NCBI GenBank assembly: GCA_946549155.1
Contig: CAMNQN010000009.1
Location: forward strand, 1 to 25,850
Length of the DNA: 25,850 nucleotides
DNA from: an uncultured Lachnospiraceae bacterium
GTDB lineage: Bacteria > Bacillota > Clostridia > Lachnospirales > Lachnospiraceae
Direction of reading: 5' to 3'
In this document: in pieces, positions 1-7,489 of the stretch
Numbering within the stretch: position 1 is the stretch's first letter
How the letters are laid out: every line of letters starts with the position of its first letter
Program-made: the position numbers and the translations under genes
The notes under the pieces: generated by a model
What the model was told of the DNA's origin: nothing
Seen by the model: only the letters and a program-made list of their open reading frames with translations
Databases searched by the model: none

Positions 1-25
1 ACAGGGTCGGCTCCGCGCTTTCCCT

Positions 26-53
26 TCCTGCGTCCTGATAATTAACCAAACAC
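26..53 (-). repeat. Dispersed repeat R1, copy A
   Basis: This is a 28-bp core, read on the minus strand, that recurs at 11724 and 25779 on the plus strand. The shared parts are GTGTTT, GTTAATT and CAGGACGCAGGA. It differs from the 11724 copy at two positions and from the 25779 copy at three. It begins seven bases after the purA stop codon. The further sequence shared by the other two copies is not obvious here. I see no hairpin or T-run, so it does not look like the purA terminator. Confidence 0.75.
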
Positions 54-60
54 GACCATT

Positions 61-1347
61 TTACAGCCTCGATTTTCTGTAGATGATATCGCTTCTGCCC
101 GGTCCATTGGACACCATGGTGATGGGGTAGCCGATCTGCTCCTCCACAAATTCCACATACTTCCGGCAGTTTTCGGGAAGCTCCTCAAAATTCCTGATGC
201 CGCGGATATCGCATTTCCATCCCGGCAGCTTCCGGAATACCGGCTTCGCCTTCTCCAGCTTCCAGGTGGTGGGAAATTCCGTGGTTACTTCGCCGTCAAT
301 CTCGTAGCCCACGCATACGGGGATCTCATCCAGATAGCCCAGCACATCCAGCACGGTGAAGGCCACATCCGTGGTGCCCTGCAGACGGCAGCCGTACTTG
401 GACGCCACACAGTCAAACCAGCCCATCCGTCTGGGCCGTCCCGTGGTGGCGCCGTACTCTCCGCCGTCTCCGCCCCGGCGTCTCAGCTGATCCGCTTCCT
501 CCCCGAAAATTTCACTGACAAAGGCCCCCGCGCCTACCGCGCTGGAATAAGCCTTGCAGACTGTGACAATCTTCTTGATCTCATAGGGCGGGATGCCTGC
601 TCCGATGGCCCCGTAGGCCGCCAGTGTGGAAGAAGAAGTCACCATGGGATAAATCCCGTGATCCGGATCCTTCAAGGTTCCCAGCTGTCCCTCCAGCAGA
701 ATCGTCTTATTTTCCTTCAAGGCCTGGGCCAGATAGGCGGACACGTCGCACACATAGGGTGCCACCATCTCCCTGTAGGAGTGCAGCTCCTTCAAAAGCT
801 CCTCCGGCTCAATCAGCGGCTTGTGATAGAGATGCTCCAGAAGCACATTTTTGGTCTCGCAGATGCGGACTACCTTTTCCTTCAGCAGCTCCTCGTCAAA
901 GAGCTCGCTGACCTGAAAGCCGATCTTCGCGTATTTGTCAGAATAGAAAGGCGCGATGCCGGATTTGGTGGAACCGAAGGACTTACCGGCCAGCCGCTCC
1001 TCCTCATACTGGTCAAACAGAATATGATAGGACATCACCATCTGCGCCCTGTCGGAAACCAAAATCTTCGGCATGGGAACGCCGCGGTCCACAATGCTTT
1101 TAATCTCATTGAACAGCACCGGAATATTCAGGGCCACACCGTTGCCGATAATGCTGGTGGTATGCCCGTAAAATACACCGGACGGAAGGGTATGCAGCGC
1201 GAATTTACCGTAATCATTTACGATGGTATGCCCTGCGTTTGCGCCGCCCTGGAAACGAATGATAATATCCGCCTTCTCCGCCAGCATATCCGTGATTTTA
1301 CCCTTGCCTTCATCGCCCCAATTAGCGCCTACCACTGCCTCTACCAT
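61..1347 (-). CDS. purA: Adenylosuccinate synthetase
   Basis: PurA catalyses the GTP-dependent joining of IMP and aspartate to adenylosuccinate, the first committed step from IMP to AMP, in the cytosol. The 428-aa length is normal for the family. The N-terminal GTP-binding loop GDEGKGK is at residues 11-17, with the expected catalytic Asp12. The signature QGGANAGHT follows, with catalytic His40. The C-terminal half carries TTGRPRRMGW, typical of the nucleotide and aspartate site. The ATG start is supported by an AGGAGG Shine-Dalgarno just upstream. It is the last gene of the minus-strand purine block after purB and lysR, but the 161-bp gap and its own promoter suggest it can be expressed separately. 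A dispersed repeat follows its stop codon directly. Identification is secure. Confidence 0.98.
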   Translation of the reverse strand: MVEAVVGANWGDEGKGKITDMLAEKADIIIRFQGGANAGHTIVNDYGKFALHTLPSGVFYGHTTSIIGNGVALNIPVLFNEIKSIVDRGVPMPKILVSDRAQMVMSYHILFDQYEEERLAGKSFGSTKSGIAPFYSDKYAKIGFQVSELFDEELLKEKVVRICETKNVLLEHLYHKPLIEPEELLKELHSYREMVAPYVCDVSAYLAQALKENKTILLEGQLGTLKDPDHGIYPMVTSSSTLAAYGAIGAGIPPYEIKKIVTVCKAYSSAVGAGAFVSEIFGEEADQLRRRGGDGGEYGATTGRPRRMGWFDCVASKYGCRLQGTTDVAFTVLDVLGYLDEIPVCVGYEIDGEVTTEFPTTWKLEKAKPVFRKLPGWKCDIRGIRNFEELPENCRKYVEFVEEQIGYPITMVSNGPGRSDIIYRKSRL

Positions 1348-1446
1348 AGTTTTTCCTCCTGAAATTGCGGCATCCCGTTTTCGGTTATGACCGCTGAATC
1401 CTCTTAAATGAACTTATACTTTGTATCGGTTGTCTCAACCATCCCT

Positions 1447-1475
1447 ACTATACTACAAAATACATCATAAGTAAA
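1447..1475 (-). promoter_or_regulatory. Sigma-A-type promoter of purA
   Basis: Read on the minus strand there is a -35 TTTACT (1470-1475), a 17-bp spacer and a -10 TATAGT (1447-1452), inside an AT-rich gap. Transcription would start near 1440 and give a leader of about 90 nt. The leader holds a small GGTTG-AGA-CAACC hairpin and ends in a strong Shine-Dalgarno. No clear PurR box or purine riboswitch is visible. Confidence 0.6.
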
Positions 1476-1508
1476 ATTAATATTTATTATATTTGATATA
1501 AGTTTTAT

Positions 1509-2441
1509 TTATTCATCAAAGCTTTTCGCTTCCGGATCCTTCCCTGGCGCAGTGCTCCCGTCCTCCAGCATCTCCAGGAATTTTGCGCTGGCAAACGAAA
1601 TCGGGATCTTTTTATTGATGGCCAGATACATGGCCCGTCTGGGAATGGACTGGTCAAATTTCAGTTCAAAGAGTTCGCCGCTTTCCAGATAGGCCTCCGC
1701 GAAGTCTCTCACCACGCAGGCCACGCCCAGGTTTTTCAGGGCGAACTGCACGATCATGTCGCTGGTGGCCAGTTCAATCTCCGGCTGGACCGACACGCCC
1801 TTTTCCTTCAAAAACGCATCCACATAGCTTCTGGTGCTGGTTCCCTTTTCCAGACATACCACCGGAAGCGCTTCCAGCCGCTTCCATTCCAGCTGTTTTC
1901 CCCGCAGGTGGGTAAAGCGGCTGCCCGCCACAAAAATGTCCTGTATCTCCCTCACCTGGGTCAGATGGAATCCGCCTTTTTTAGAGAGAGGCGCGGTTAC
2001 AAATCCAAAATCAATGGTTCCCTCCCACAGATACTGCATGGTCTCCGGGCTGGGGCCGTTGGTCACCGTCAGATGAATCCCGGGATATGCTTCATGAAAC
2101 CGCTGCAGAATCGGAAGCAGATAAAACCGCAGCGTCATATCGCTGGCCCCTATGCAGATCTCCCCGGTCTCGGCGTCCATCATTTTCCGCAGCTTCCGCT
2201 CCCCGGCGCGGATCTCCTCGTATCCTCTTCTCACATAGGAATACAGCGTCTGTCCGGTCTGTGTCAGCCGGACGCCCTTTCCGGTCCGGATGAACAGCTC
2301 CGTTCCCAGAGCCTTCTCCAGATTTCGTATGGCCTGGCTCACCGCAGGCTGGGTAATAGCCAGGGTCTCCGCCGCTGCCGTAATGCCGCCCAGCTTCGCC
2401 ACATAATAAAATACCCGGTAATATTCCAGATTAATATCCAT
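1509..2441 (-). CDS. LysR-family transcriptional regulator
   Basis: This 310-aa protein has the standard LysR plan. A winged helix-turn-helix occupies about residues 1-60 (GGITAAAETLAITQPAVSQ, then NLEKALGTELFIR), followed by a linker helix and a periplasmic-binding-protein-like effector domain from about residue 90 (EICIGASDMTLRFYLLPIL). It is cytosolic and would bind DNA as an oligomer with a small-molecule inducer. Its start lies 9 bp after the purB stop, with a Shine-Dalgarno overlapping that stop, so it is almost certainly co-transcribed with purF and purB. Effector and targets cannot be read from sequence. The position suggests a link to purine or nucleotide metabolism, but LysR genes often regulate elsewhere. 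The acidic tail after about residue 290 looks disordered. Confidence 0.93.
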   Translation of the reverse strand: MDINLEYYRVFYYVAKLGGITAAAETLAITQPAVSQAIRNLEKALGTELFIRTGKGVRLTQTGQTLYSYVRRGYEEIRAGERKLRKMMDAETGEICIGASDMTLRFYLLPILQRFHEAYPGIHLTVTNGPSPETMQYLWEGTIDFGFVTAPLSKKGGFHLTQVREIQDIFVAGSRFTHLRGKQLEWKRLEALPVVCLEKGTSTRSYVDAFLKEKGVSVQPEIELATSDMIVQFALKNLGVACVVRDFAEAYLESGELFELKFDQSIPRRAMYLAINKKIPISFASAKFLEMLEDGSTAPGKDPEAKSFDE

Positions 2442-2450
2442 GGCTTCCCT

Positions 2451-3884
2451 TTAAACATTGATCTCCGCCTTGATTCCCAGCAGGTCCCTGTTTGCCTCCA
2501 GCACCGGGCTGACCACATTTTTCAGGAAGCTTTCCACCTGCACCGCGGCCCGGCCTGTATATCTGGCAGGCTCCATGGTATCCTGCAGCTCCTCCAGGGT
2601 CAGATTGAAGGAGGGATCCGCCGCGATCAGCTCCAGCAGATTGTTCTCTTTTCCTTCTTCCTTTACATTCCGGCCCGCCTCCATGGACAGGGTACGGATC
2701 TTCTCGTGAAGCTCCTGACGGTCTCCCCCTGCCTTCACCGCGTCCATCATGATATTTTCCGTGGCCATGAAGGGCAGCTCGGACCTTAAGCGTTTCTCAA
2801 TCACCTTCGGATACACCTTCAGGCCGTCGGTGACGTTCAGGCACAGATCCAGCACGCCGTCCGTCGCCAAAAAGCCCTCGGCCACCGCCAGGCGCTTGTT
2901 GGCGGAATCATCCAGGGTACGCTCGAACCACTGCACTGCGGAGGTGATGGCGGGATTCAGCGCATCGATCATCACATAGCGGGACAGAGACGCAATGCGC
3001 TCGCTGCGCATGGGATTTCTCTTATAAGCCATAGCGGAGGAACCGATCTGGGTCTTTTCAAAGGGCTCTTCCACCTCTTTTAAATGCTGCAGCAGACGGA
3101 TATCGTTGGACATCTTGTGGGCACTGGCCGCAATCCCTGCCAGCACATTGCAGACTCTGGTATCCACCTTTCTGGAGTAGGTCTGTCCGGATACCGGATA
3201 GCATTCCTGAAAGCCCATCTTCTCCGCAATCATGGGATCAATCCTATCGATCTTCTCCTGATCCCCGTCGAAAAGCTCCAGAAAGCTGGCCTGGGTACCG
3301 GTGGTTCCCTTGGAGCCCAGCAGCTTCATGGTGGAGAGCACATGATCCAAATCCTCCAGATCCATCAAAAATTCCTGCATCCACAGCGTGGCCCGCTTTC
3401 CCACGGTGGTGGGCTGTGCCGGCTGAAAATGGGTGAAGGCCAGGGTGGGCAGCTCCTTATATTTATCCGCGAAGGATGCCAGCTGGGCAATCACATTCAC
3501 CAGCTTTTTGCGGATCAGCTTCAAGCCCTCGGTCATCACGATAATGTCGGTATTGTCCCCCACATAGCAGGAGGTGGCCCCCAGGTGAATGATGGGCTTC
3601 GCCTTGGGACACTGCAGGCCGTAAGCGTACACATGGGACATTACATCGTGGCGCACCACTTTTTCCCGCTCCCTGGCTACCTCATAGTTAATATCATCCT
3701 GATGGGCCTTCAGCTCCGCGATCTGCTCATCGCTAATATCCAGTCCCAGCTCCTTCTCCGTCTCCGCCAGCGCGATCCACAGCCTTCTCCAGGTGCGGAA
3801 TTTCATATCCGGTGAAAAAATGTACTGCATTTCCTTACTGGCATACCGCTCTGAAAGCGGACTCTGATATCTGTCTGTGCTCAT
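2451..3884 (-). CDS. purB: Adenylosuccinate lyase
   Basis: PurB acts twice in purine synthesis: it splits fumarate from SAICAR to give AICAR and from adenylosuccinate to give AMP. The 477-aa protein belongs to the fumarase/aspartase superfamily. Visible motifs are the substrate-binding TSCYVGDNTD, the histidine-bearing THFQPAQPTTVGKR, and the superfamily signature GSSAMAYKRNPMRSE with its mobile catalytic serine loop. The length and C-terminal region fit the longer PurB type rather than the roughly 430-aa Bacillus type. An AGGAGAG Shine-Dalgarno supports the ATG. It sits 42 bp after purF and 9 bp before lysR, so the three genes look like one transcript from the promoter at 5423-5451. Confidence 0.97.
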   Translation of the reverse strand: MSTDRYQSPLSERYASKEMQYIFSPDMKFRTWRRLWIALAETEKELGLDISDEQIAELKAHQDDINYEVAREREKVVRHDVMSHVYAYGLQCPKAKPIIHLGATSCYVGDNTDIIVMTEGLKLIRKKLVNVIAQLASFADKYKELPTLAFTHFQPAQPTTVGKRATLWMQEFLMDLEDLDHVLSTMKLLGSKGTTGTQASFLELFDGDQEKIDRIDPMIAEKMGFQECYPVSGQTYSRKVDTRVCNVLAGIAASAHKMSNDIRLLQHLKEVEEPFEKTQIGSSAMAYKRNPMRSERIASLSRYVMIDALNPAITSAVQWFERTLDDSANKRLAVAEGFLATDGVLDLCLNVTDGLKVYPKVIEKRLRSELPFMATENIMMDAVKAGGDRQELHEKIRTLSMEAGRNVKEEGKENNLLELIAADPSFNLTLEELQDTMEPARYTGRAAVQVESFLKNVVSPVLEANRDLLGIKAEINV

Positions 3885-3926
3885 ATTCTCTCTCCTTTTT
3901 CTTCTGTGTCTTATGGTTCCCTGAAA

Positions 3927-5384
3927 CTATTTTTCATATTCCCCTCTGATATTCTCCGTGGGAGGATCCAACGGGTAGCTTCCGTTAAAGCAGCCTTTGC
4001 AGATGGGAAGGCCGTCCACCAGCTCCTCCAGCCGCTCCAGCCGCAGATACCCCAGGCTGTCCGCCCCGATGATCCGGCGGATATCCTCAATGCTCCGCTT
4101 GTAGGCAATCAGCTGCTCCCTTTCCGGGATATCCGTCCCGAAATAGCAGGGCCACAAAAAAGGCGGGGAGCTGACCCGCATATGAACCTCCCTGGCTCCT
4201 GCCTGGCGCAGCATATGAACGATGCGGTCGCTGGTGGTGCCCCTCACAATGGAATCATCAATCATAATAATCCGCTTGTCCCGCACCGCCTCCTTCAGCA
4301 CGTTCAGCTTCACCTGCACGCTGGATTCCCGGCTGCTCTGTTTGGGCTTGATGAAGGTACGCCCCACATATCCGTTCTTCACAAAGGCCGTGCCATAGGG
4401 AATCCCTGACTCCATGGAATAGCCCATGGCCGCCACATTTCCCGACTCAGGAACCCCCACCACCATATCAGCCTCCACCGGCGAATCCATGGCCAGGAAC
4501 TTCCCTGCCAGCAGGCGGGAACGGTACACACTGACGCCGTCCATCCGGCTGTCCGGCCTTCCGAAATAGATATACTCAAAAATACATCTGGCGGTCTGTT
4601 TTCCATCCTCCGGCTTTAAGCACTGGCTCTTATCCGACACGATGCCCTGCCCCGGAGAAATGGTCACAATCTCCCCCGGCTCCACATCCCGGATAAATTC
4701 CGCCCCGATGGTATCCAGCGCACAGCTCTCCGAGGCCAGAACATAAGCCTGATCCCGTTTTCCGATGCACAGCGGCTTAAATCCAAAGGGATCCCTGGCC
4801 CCGATCAGCTTCCGGGGGGACATAACGATCAGGGAATACGCCCCCTGCAGCTTCTGCATGGCCGCCGCCACCGCCTGTTCCACAGAGGCGGTTTTCACTC
4901 TGGCCCGAGCGATATGATACGCCACCACCTCCGAATCAATGGTGGTCTGAAAAATCGCGCCGTCCCTGGCCAGTTCCCGCCGAAGCTGCGGTGCGTTCAG
5001 CAGATTCCCGTTATGGGCCAGCGCCAGTGTCCCTTTAATATAGTTCAGTACCAGCGGCTGCGCATTTTCTATGGTGCTGCCCCCCGCTGTGGAATAACGC
5101 ACATGGCCCACGCCGATATCGCCCTTCATGGAGGAGATACCCTCCGACGAAAACACCTCGTTTACCAGCCCCATGCCCCTGGTGCTTAATACCTTTCCTT
5201 TGGGGCCATGGGTGTCGCTCACCGCGATGCCGCAGCTCTCCTGCCCCCTGTGCTGCAGCGCCAACAGCCCATAATAAATAGAAGAAGCCACGTCCTCCCC
5301 GGAAAAATCATAGATTCCGAAAACACCGCACTCCTCCTTCAGCTTATCCGAAACATCCTCCTGAACATACACCTTTTCTTTCAT
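3927..5384 (-). CDS. purF: Amidophosphoribosyltransferase
   Basis: PurF makes 5-phosphoribosylamine from PRPP and glutamine, the first step of de novo purine synthesis. The 485-aa protein starts with an 18-residue propeptide. The nucleophilic cysteine of the glutaminase domain is Cys19 (EECGVFGIY), which implies maturation by propeptide removal as in Bacillus PurF. The PRPP-binding motif IIMIDDSIVRGTT is present. Four candidate [4Fe-4S] ligands are visible: one in TARCIFEY, one in LWPCYFG and two in CKGCFNG near the C terminus, so this is the oxygen-sensitive cluster-bearing type. The GAGGA Shine-Dalgarno and a TATAAT promoter just upstream support the start. It leads purB and lysR, and feedback control by AMP/GMP is expected from the family. 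Confidence 0.98.
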   Translation of the reverse strand: MKEKVYVQEDVSDKLKEECGVFGIYDFSGEDVASSIYYGLLALQHRGQESCGIAVSDTHGPKGKVLSTRGMGLVNEVFSSEGISSMKGDIGVGHVRYSTAGGSTIENAQPLVLNYIKGTLALAHNGNLLNAPQLRRELARDGAIFQTTIDSEVVAYHIARARVKTASVEQAVAAAMQKLQGAYSLIVMSPRKLIGARDPFGFKPLCIGKRDQAYVLASESCALDTIGAEFIRDVEPGEIVTISPGQGIVSDKSQCLKPEDGKQTARCIFEYIYFGRPDSRMDGVSVYRSRLLAGKFLAMDSPVEADMVVGVPESGNVAAMGYSMESGIPYGTAFVKNGYVGRTFIKPKQSSRESSVQVKLNVLKEAVRDKRIIMIDDSIVRGTTSDRIVHMLRQAGAREVHMRVSSPPFLWPCYFGTDIPEREQLIAYKRSIEDIRRIIGADSLGYLRLERLEELVDGLPICKGCFNGSYPLDPPTENIRGEYEK

Positions 5385-5422
5385 GTCGATTCCTCACTGC
5401 TGTTCGTATTGTTACCGCGCAC

Positions 5423-5451
5423 ATTATATCCCATAACACCGCGAAGCGCAA
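5423..5451 (-). promoter_or_regulatory. Sigma-A-type promoter of purF-purB-lysR
   Basis: Minus strand: -35 TTGCGC (5446-5451), exact 17-bp spacer, perfect -10 TATAAT (5423-5428). Transcription would start near 5416, giving a leader of about 30 nt. A single ACGAACA in the leader resembles part of a PurR box, but one half-site is weak evidence. The leader is too short for a purine riboswitch. Confidence 0.75.
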
Positions 5452-5468
5452 CTGAAATATTTCCCTGA

Positions 5469-5492
5469 GGAAACGCTGATGAAAGCGTTTCC
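5469..5492. promoter_or_regulatory. Perfect 9-bp palindrome, cre-like, between the TPR gene and purF
   Basis: GGAAACGCT and AGCGTTTCC flank a 6-nt loop, directly after the stop codon of the upstream TPR gene and 17 bp before the purF -35. On the minus strand GGGAAACGCTTTCA fits the Gram-positive cre consensus at all but one position. No T-run follows on either strand, so a classical intrinsic terminator is unlikely. It may be an operator for purF, a processing hairpin, or both. Confidence 0.45.
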
Positions 5493-6287
5493 CTAACATT
5501 TTGCGCTCCGCCGATAGCTTTCCTTCAATTCCTCCACAATCTTCCCCGGCTCCTCCTCCTTCAGCCGCTTTATCTCCTCCGATCCCGCCGCCTGCCGGCA
5601 GATTCTGGAATTATACTCCTGAATCTTCGTCACCAGATACGGATCGGCCCCCAGCTCCTTCAGCCGCTTCTTGTATTGCTCCTTCGGCATATACAGCGGC
5701 AGCGTGCTTACATACTTCCTGAGCACCTCCTTGGTCTTTAGCTGCTTCCAGGCGTTCAGATAACACTCTGAAGCCTCCTTGAACTGAAACATCCCCGCGT
5801 AGGCGCAGCCCAGGTTGTTCCAGATCTCCGCATAGAATTGGGCGCCCAGGTTTCCCGGGCCCCTGCGCTCCAGAATCTGATAATATTCGTGCATCGCATT
5901 GCCGTACATACCGCACTTCACCAGATAATCCGCTTTCAGTTTCTGGCGGGCGTCCTCCGCCTGCACCTCCAGCTTACTGATTTTCTCCTGCATTTCCCGC
6001 ATCTGCTGGGTGCTCAGATATCCGACCTCACGGAAAATGGGAAGAATAAAGTAGCTGATTCCCTCCTGCTTTTCCAGCTGCTCATAGAGCTGGCGGTAGA
6101 GCTTCTTCAGTCCCAGCTCGTCCCGGATCCAATCGCACAGCACCTCGTTTACGATGGTGTGATCAATCAGGCAGATATTCTCATACAGGTAAAAGCACAG
6201 TTCCTCGATGGAATAAATATTCGTACTGACGCTCTCGATATAATAGGGCTTCGCCGCCGTCTTAATCTGACACAAATCAAAACTCAT
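5493..6287 (-). CDS. Uncharacterised TPR-like protein, third gene of the DUF5717-DUF5716 module
   Basis: I do not recognise a named family for this 264-aa cytosolic protein. Residues 1-100 are mostly helical and aromatic-rich. About 100-135 is charged and may form a short coiled coil (MREMQEKISKLEVQAEDARQ). About 150-195 contains a clear tetratricopeptide-like pair, including IWNNLGCAYAGMFQFKEASE. The C terminus is a basic and acidic helix. No signal peptide or membrane segment is seen. The start has a strong GAGGTGAGG Shine-Dalgarno and lies 16 bp after the Hsp70-like gene, so the two are coupled. The context suggests an adaptor for the two larger partners. A perfect palindrome follows its stop. 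Confidence 0.85.
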   Translation of the reverse strand: MSFDLCQIKTAAKPYYIESVSTNIYSIEELCFYLYENICLIDHTIVNEVLCDWIRDELGLKKLYRQLYEQLEKQEGISYFILPIFREVGYLSTQQMREMQEKISKLEVQAEDARQKLKADYLVKCGMYGNAMHEYYQILERRGPGNLGAQFYAEIWNNLGCAYAGMFQFKEASECYLNAWKQLKTKEVLRKYVSTLPLYMPKEQYKKRLKELGADPYLVTKIQEYNSRICRQAAGSEEIKRLKEEEPGKIVEELKESYRRSAKC

Positions 6288-6303
6288 CTTACCTCACCTC
6301 ACA

Positions 6304-7467
6304 TCAAAAGGAAATTTCCCGCTGCCATTTCTTCCCGGAGGGCCGGTAAAATCCTCCAAAGCCCAGATCCTCCACCTCCACCTTACAGCGGTGGGCAGAC
6401 ACAAAATAGACGGTCATCCGCAGTCTTGTGGCCCGGTTGGGCCGCTTGGGAAAATCCGTCAGCCGCAGGATGTGGCTGACCTCCTGACCTCCGCTCATAG
6501 GCTTCGTGACGATCGTAACGCAGGTCTCGCCATCCGGGATAAACTCGCACACATGATGGGCCTCATACCAGTTGACCCCGGCGGTCACCACCGGATAGTA
6601 CATTTCCTTGCCCCGAATGCGCAGATTCATGCCCAGATTCTCATGAATGATATCCTCCCCCAGAAACAGAAGGTCCGGCAGAGTAATCGCGCCCATGCGC
6701 TCCATAGCCCCATAGCAGGCTCCCTTGGTATACAAATTCTTCCCCTGGAAGGCATGCCGGTGGTAGCACAGGTACTGGAAGGAACGCTCCGCCCAGGAAC
6801 GGTCGAAGAAATCCCCCATCAGATAACAGGTGGTCACACTTCTTCGCTCAAATACCTTCTTTAACAATTCAAAAAACAGCCGGTCCTTCTCTTTCTTCCA
6901 CTCTTCCTCATTCCGGCCGTCCCGCACCGCCTCATCCATTTTCTGGGAGGCCGCCAGCTCCACCGTCACCAGTGCCGGCTTTGTGCGCTTATCCACATGG
7001 AGCACATATCCCTTCATGGCCGCGTTCTCATATTCCAGCAGGGCCACGTCCCCATTCCACAGCTCTTTCTTCTGGTTTACCGCATAATAGTAGAAACTGG
7101 ACTTGTAGTCCTGAAGAAAAATATATTTTCTCTCAATGCCAAGCTCCTCCAAAACCGCCGGTATCCGCTCGTCCAGCGGCGGGACAAGCGCAGGTACCGT
7201 CACCATAATCCGGATATCCCCCACGTCTCCCAGCCGTTTCACCCGTTCCAGACACCGGACAAACAAGGCCTTCAGCTCTCCGCCCTCTTTTTCCTTGTCC
7301 GCGGCAGCCTCCCACTCCTCCCGCTTCACCGGAAAAAGATAGCTCTCGCTCTCCCCGTCCACACTCAGGGTCTCCGGTTCCTTCATCGTATTATTGTAAT
7401 ACGTAAGCTGCACGCAATCCTGGCAAAACTGCATTCCCAGAATCAAATCCCGTTTTTCCTCTATCAT
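6304..7467 (-). CDS. Divergent Hsp70-like protein (DUF5716-type)
   Basis: From memory this 387-aa protein matches the clostridial family DUF5716, of unknown function. I read it as a decayed Hsp70/actin-fold protein. The N-terminal strand LILGMQFCQDCVQLTYY (8-24) aligns with the phosphate-1 strand of DnaK. GDVALLEYE (139-147) sits where phosphate-2 should be. TCYLMGDFFDRSWAERS (213-229) and the following FQGKNLYTKGACYGAM resemble the adenosine region. Residues 280-375 look like an Hsp70 substrate-binding beta domain, ending ILRLTDFPKRPN then KVEVEDLGFG. The acidic and glycine residues needed for ATP hydrolysis are missing, so a pseudo-ATPase scaffold is likely. The start is 22 bp after the large upstream gene; its Shine-Dalgarno is weak. 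Confidence 0.85.
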   Translation of the reverse strand: MIEEKRDLILGMQFCQDCVQLTYYNNTMKEPETLSVDGESESYLFPVKREEWEAAADKEKEGGELKALFVRCLERVKRLGDVGDIRIMVTVPALVPPLDERIPAVLEELGIERKYIFLQDYKSSFYYYAVNQKKELWNGDVALLEYENAAMKGYVLHVDKRTKPALVTVELAASQKMDEAVRDGRNEEEWKKEKDRLFFELLKKVFERRSVTTCYLMGDFFDRSWAERSFQYLCYHRHAFQGKNLYTKGACYGAMERMGAITLPDLLFLGEDIIHENLGMNLRIRGKEMYYPVVTAGVNWYEAHHVCEFIPDGETCVTIVTKPMSGGQEVSHILRLTDFPKRPNRATRLRMTVYFVSAHRCKVEVEDLGFGGFYRPSGKKWQREISF

Positions 7468-7489
7468 AAACCGTCACTCTTTCTTTTTA

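Noticed and set aside
658..1362. Long forward-strand open frame over purA
   Set aside because: It is antisense to a complete, conserved gene and its translation has no recognisable motif; GC-rich third positions open such shadow frames.
5385..5422. Purine riboswitch or paired PurR boxes before purF
   Set aside because: The leader is only about 30 nt, too short for an aptamer, and only one partial ACGAACA half-site is visible.
5469..5492. Intrinsic terminator after the TPR-like gene
   Set aside because: The stem is perfect, but neither strand has a following T-run; an operator or processing site is at least as likely.
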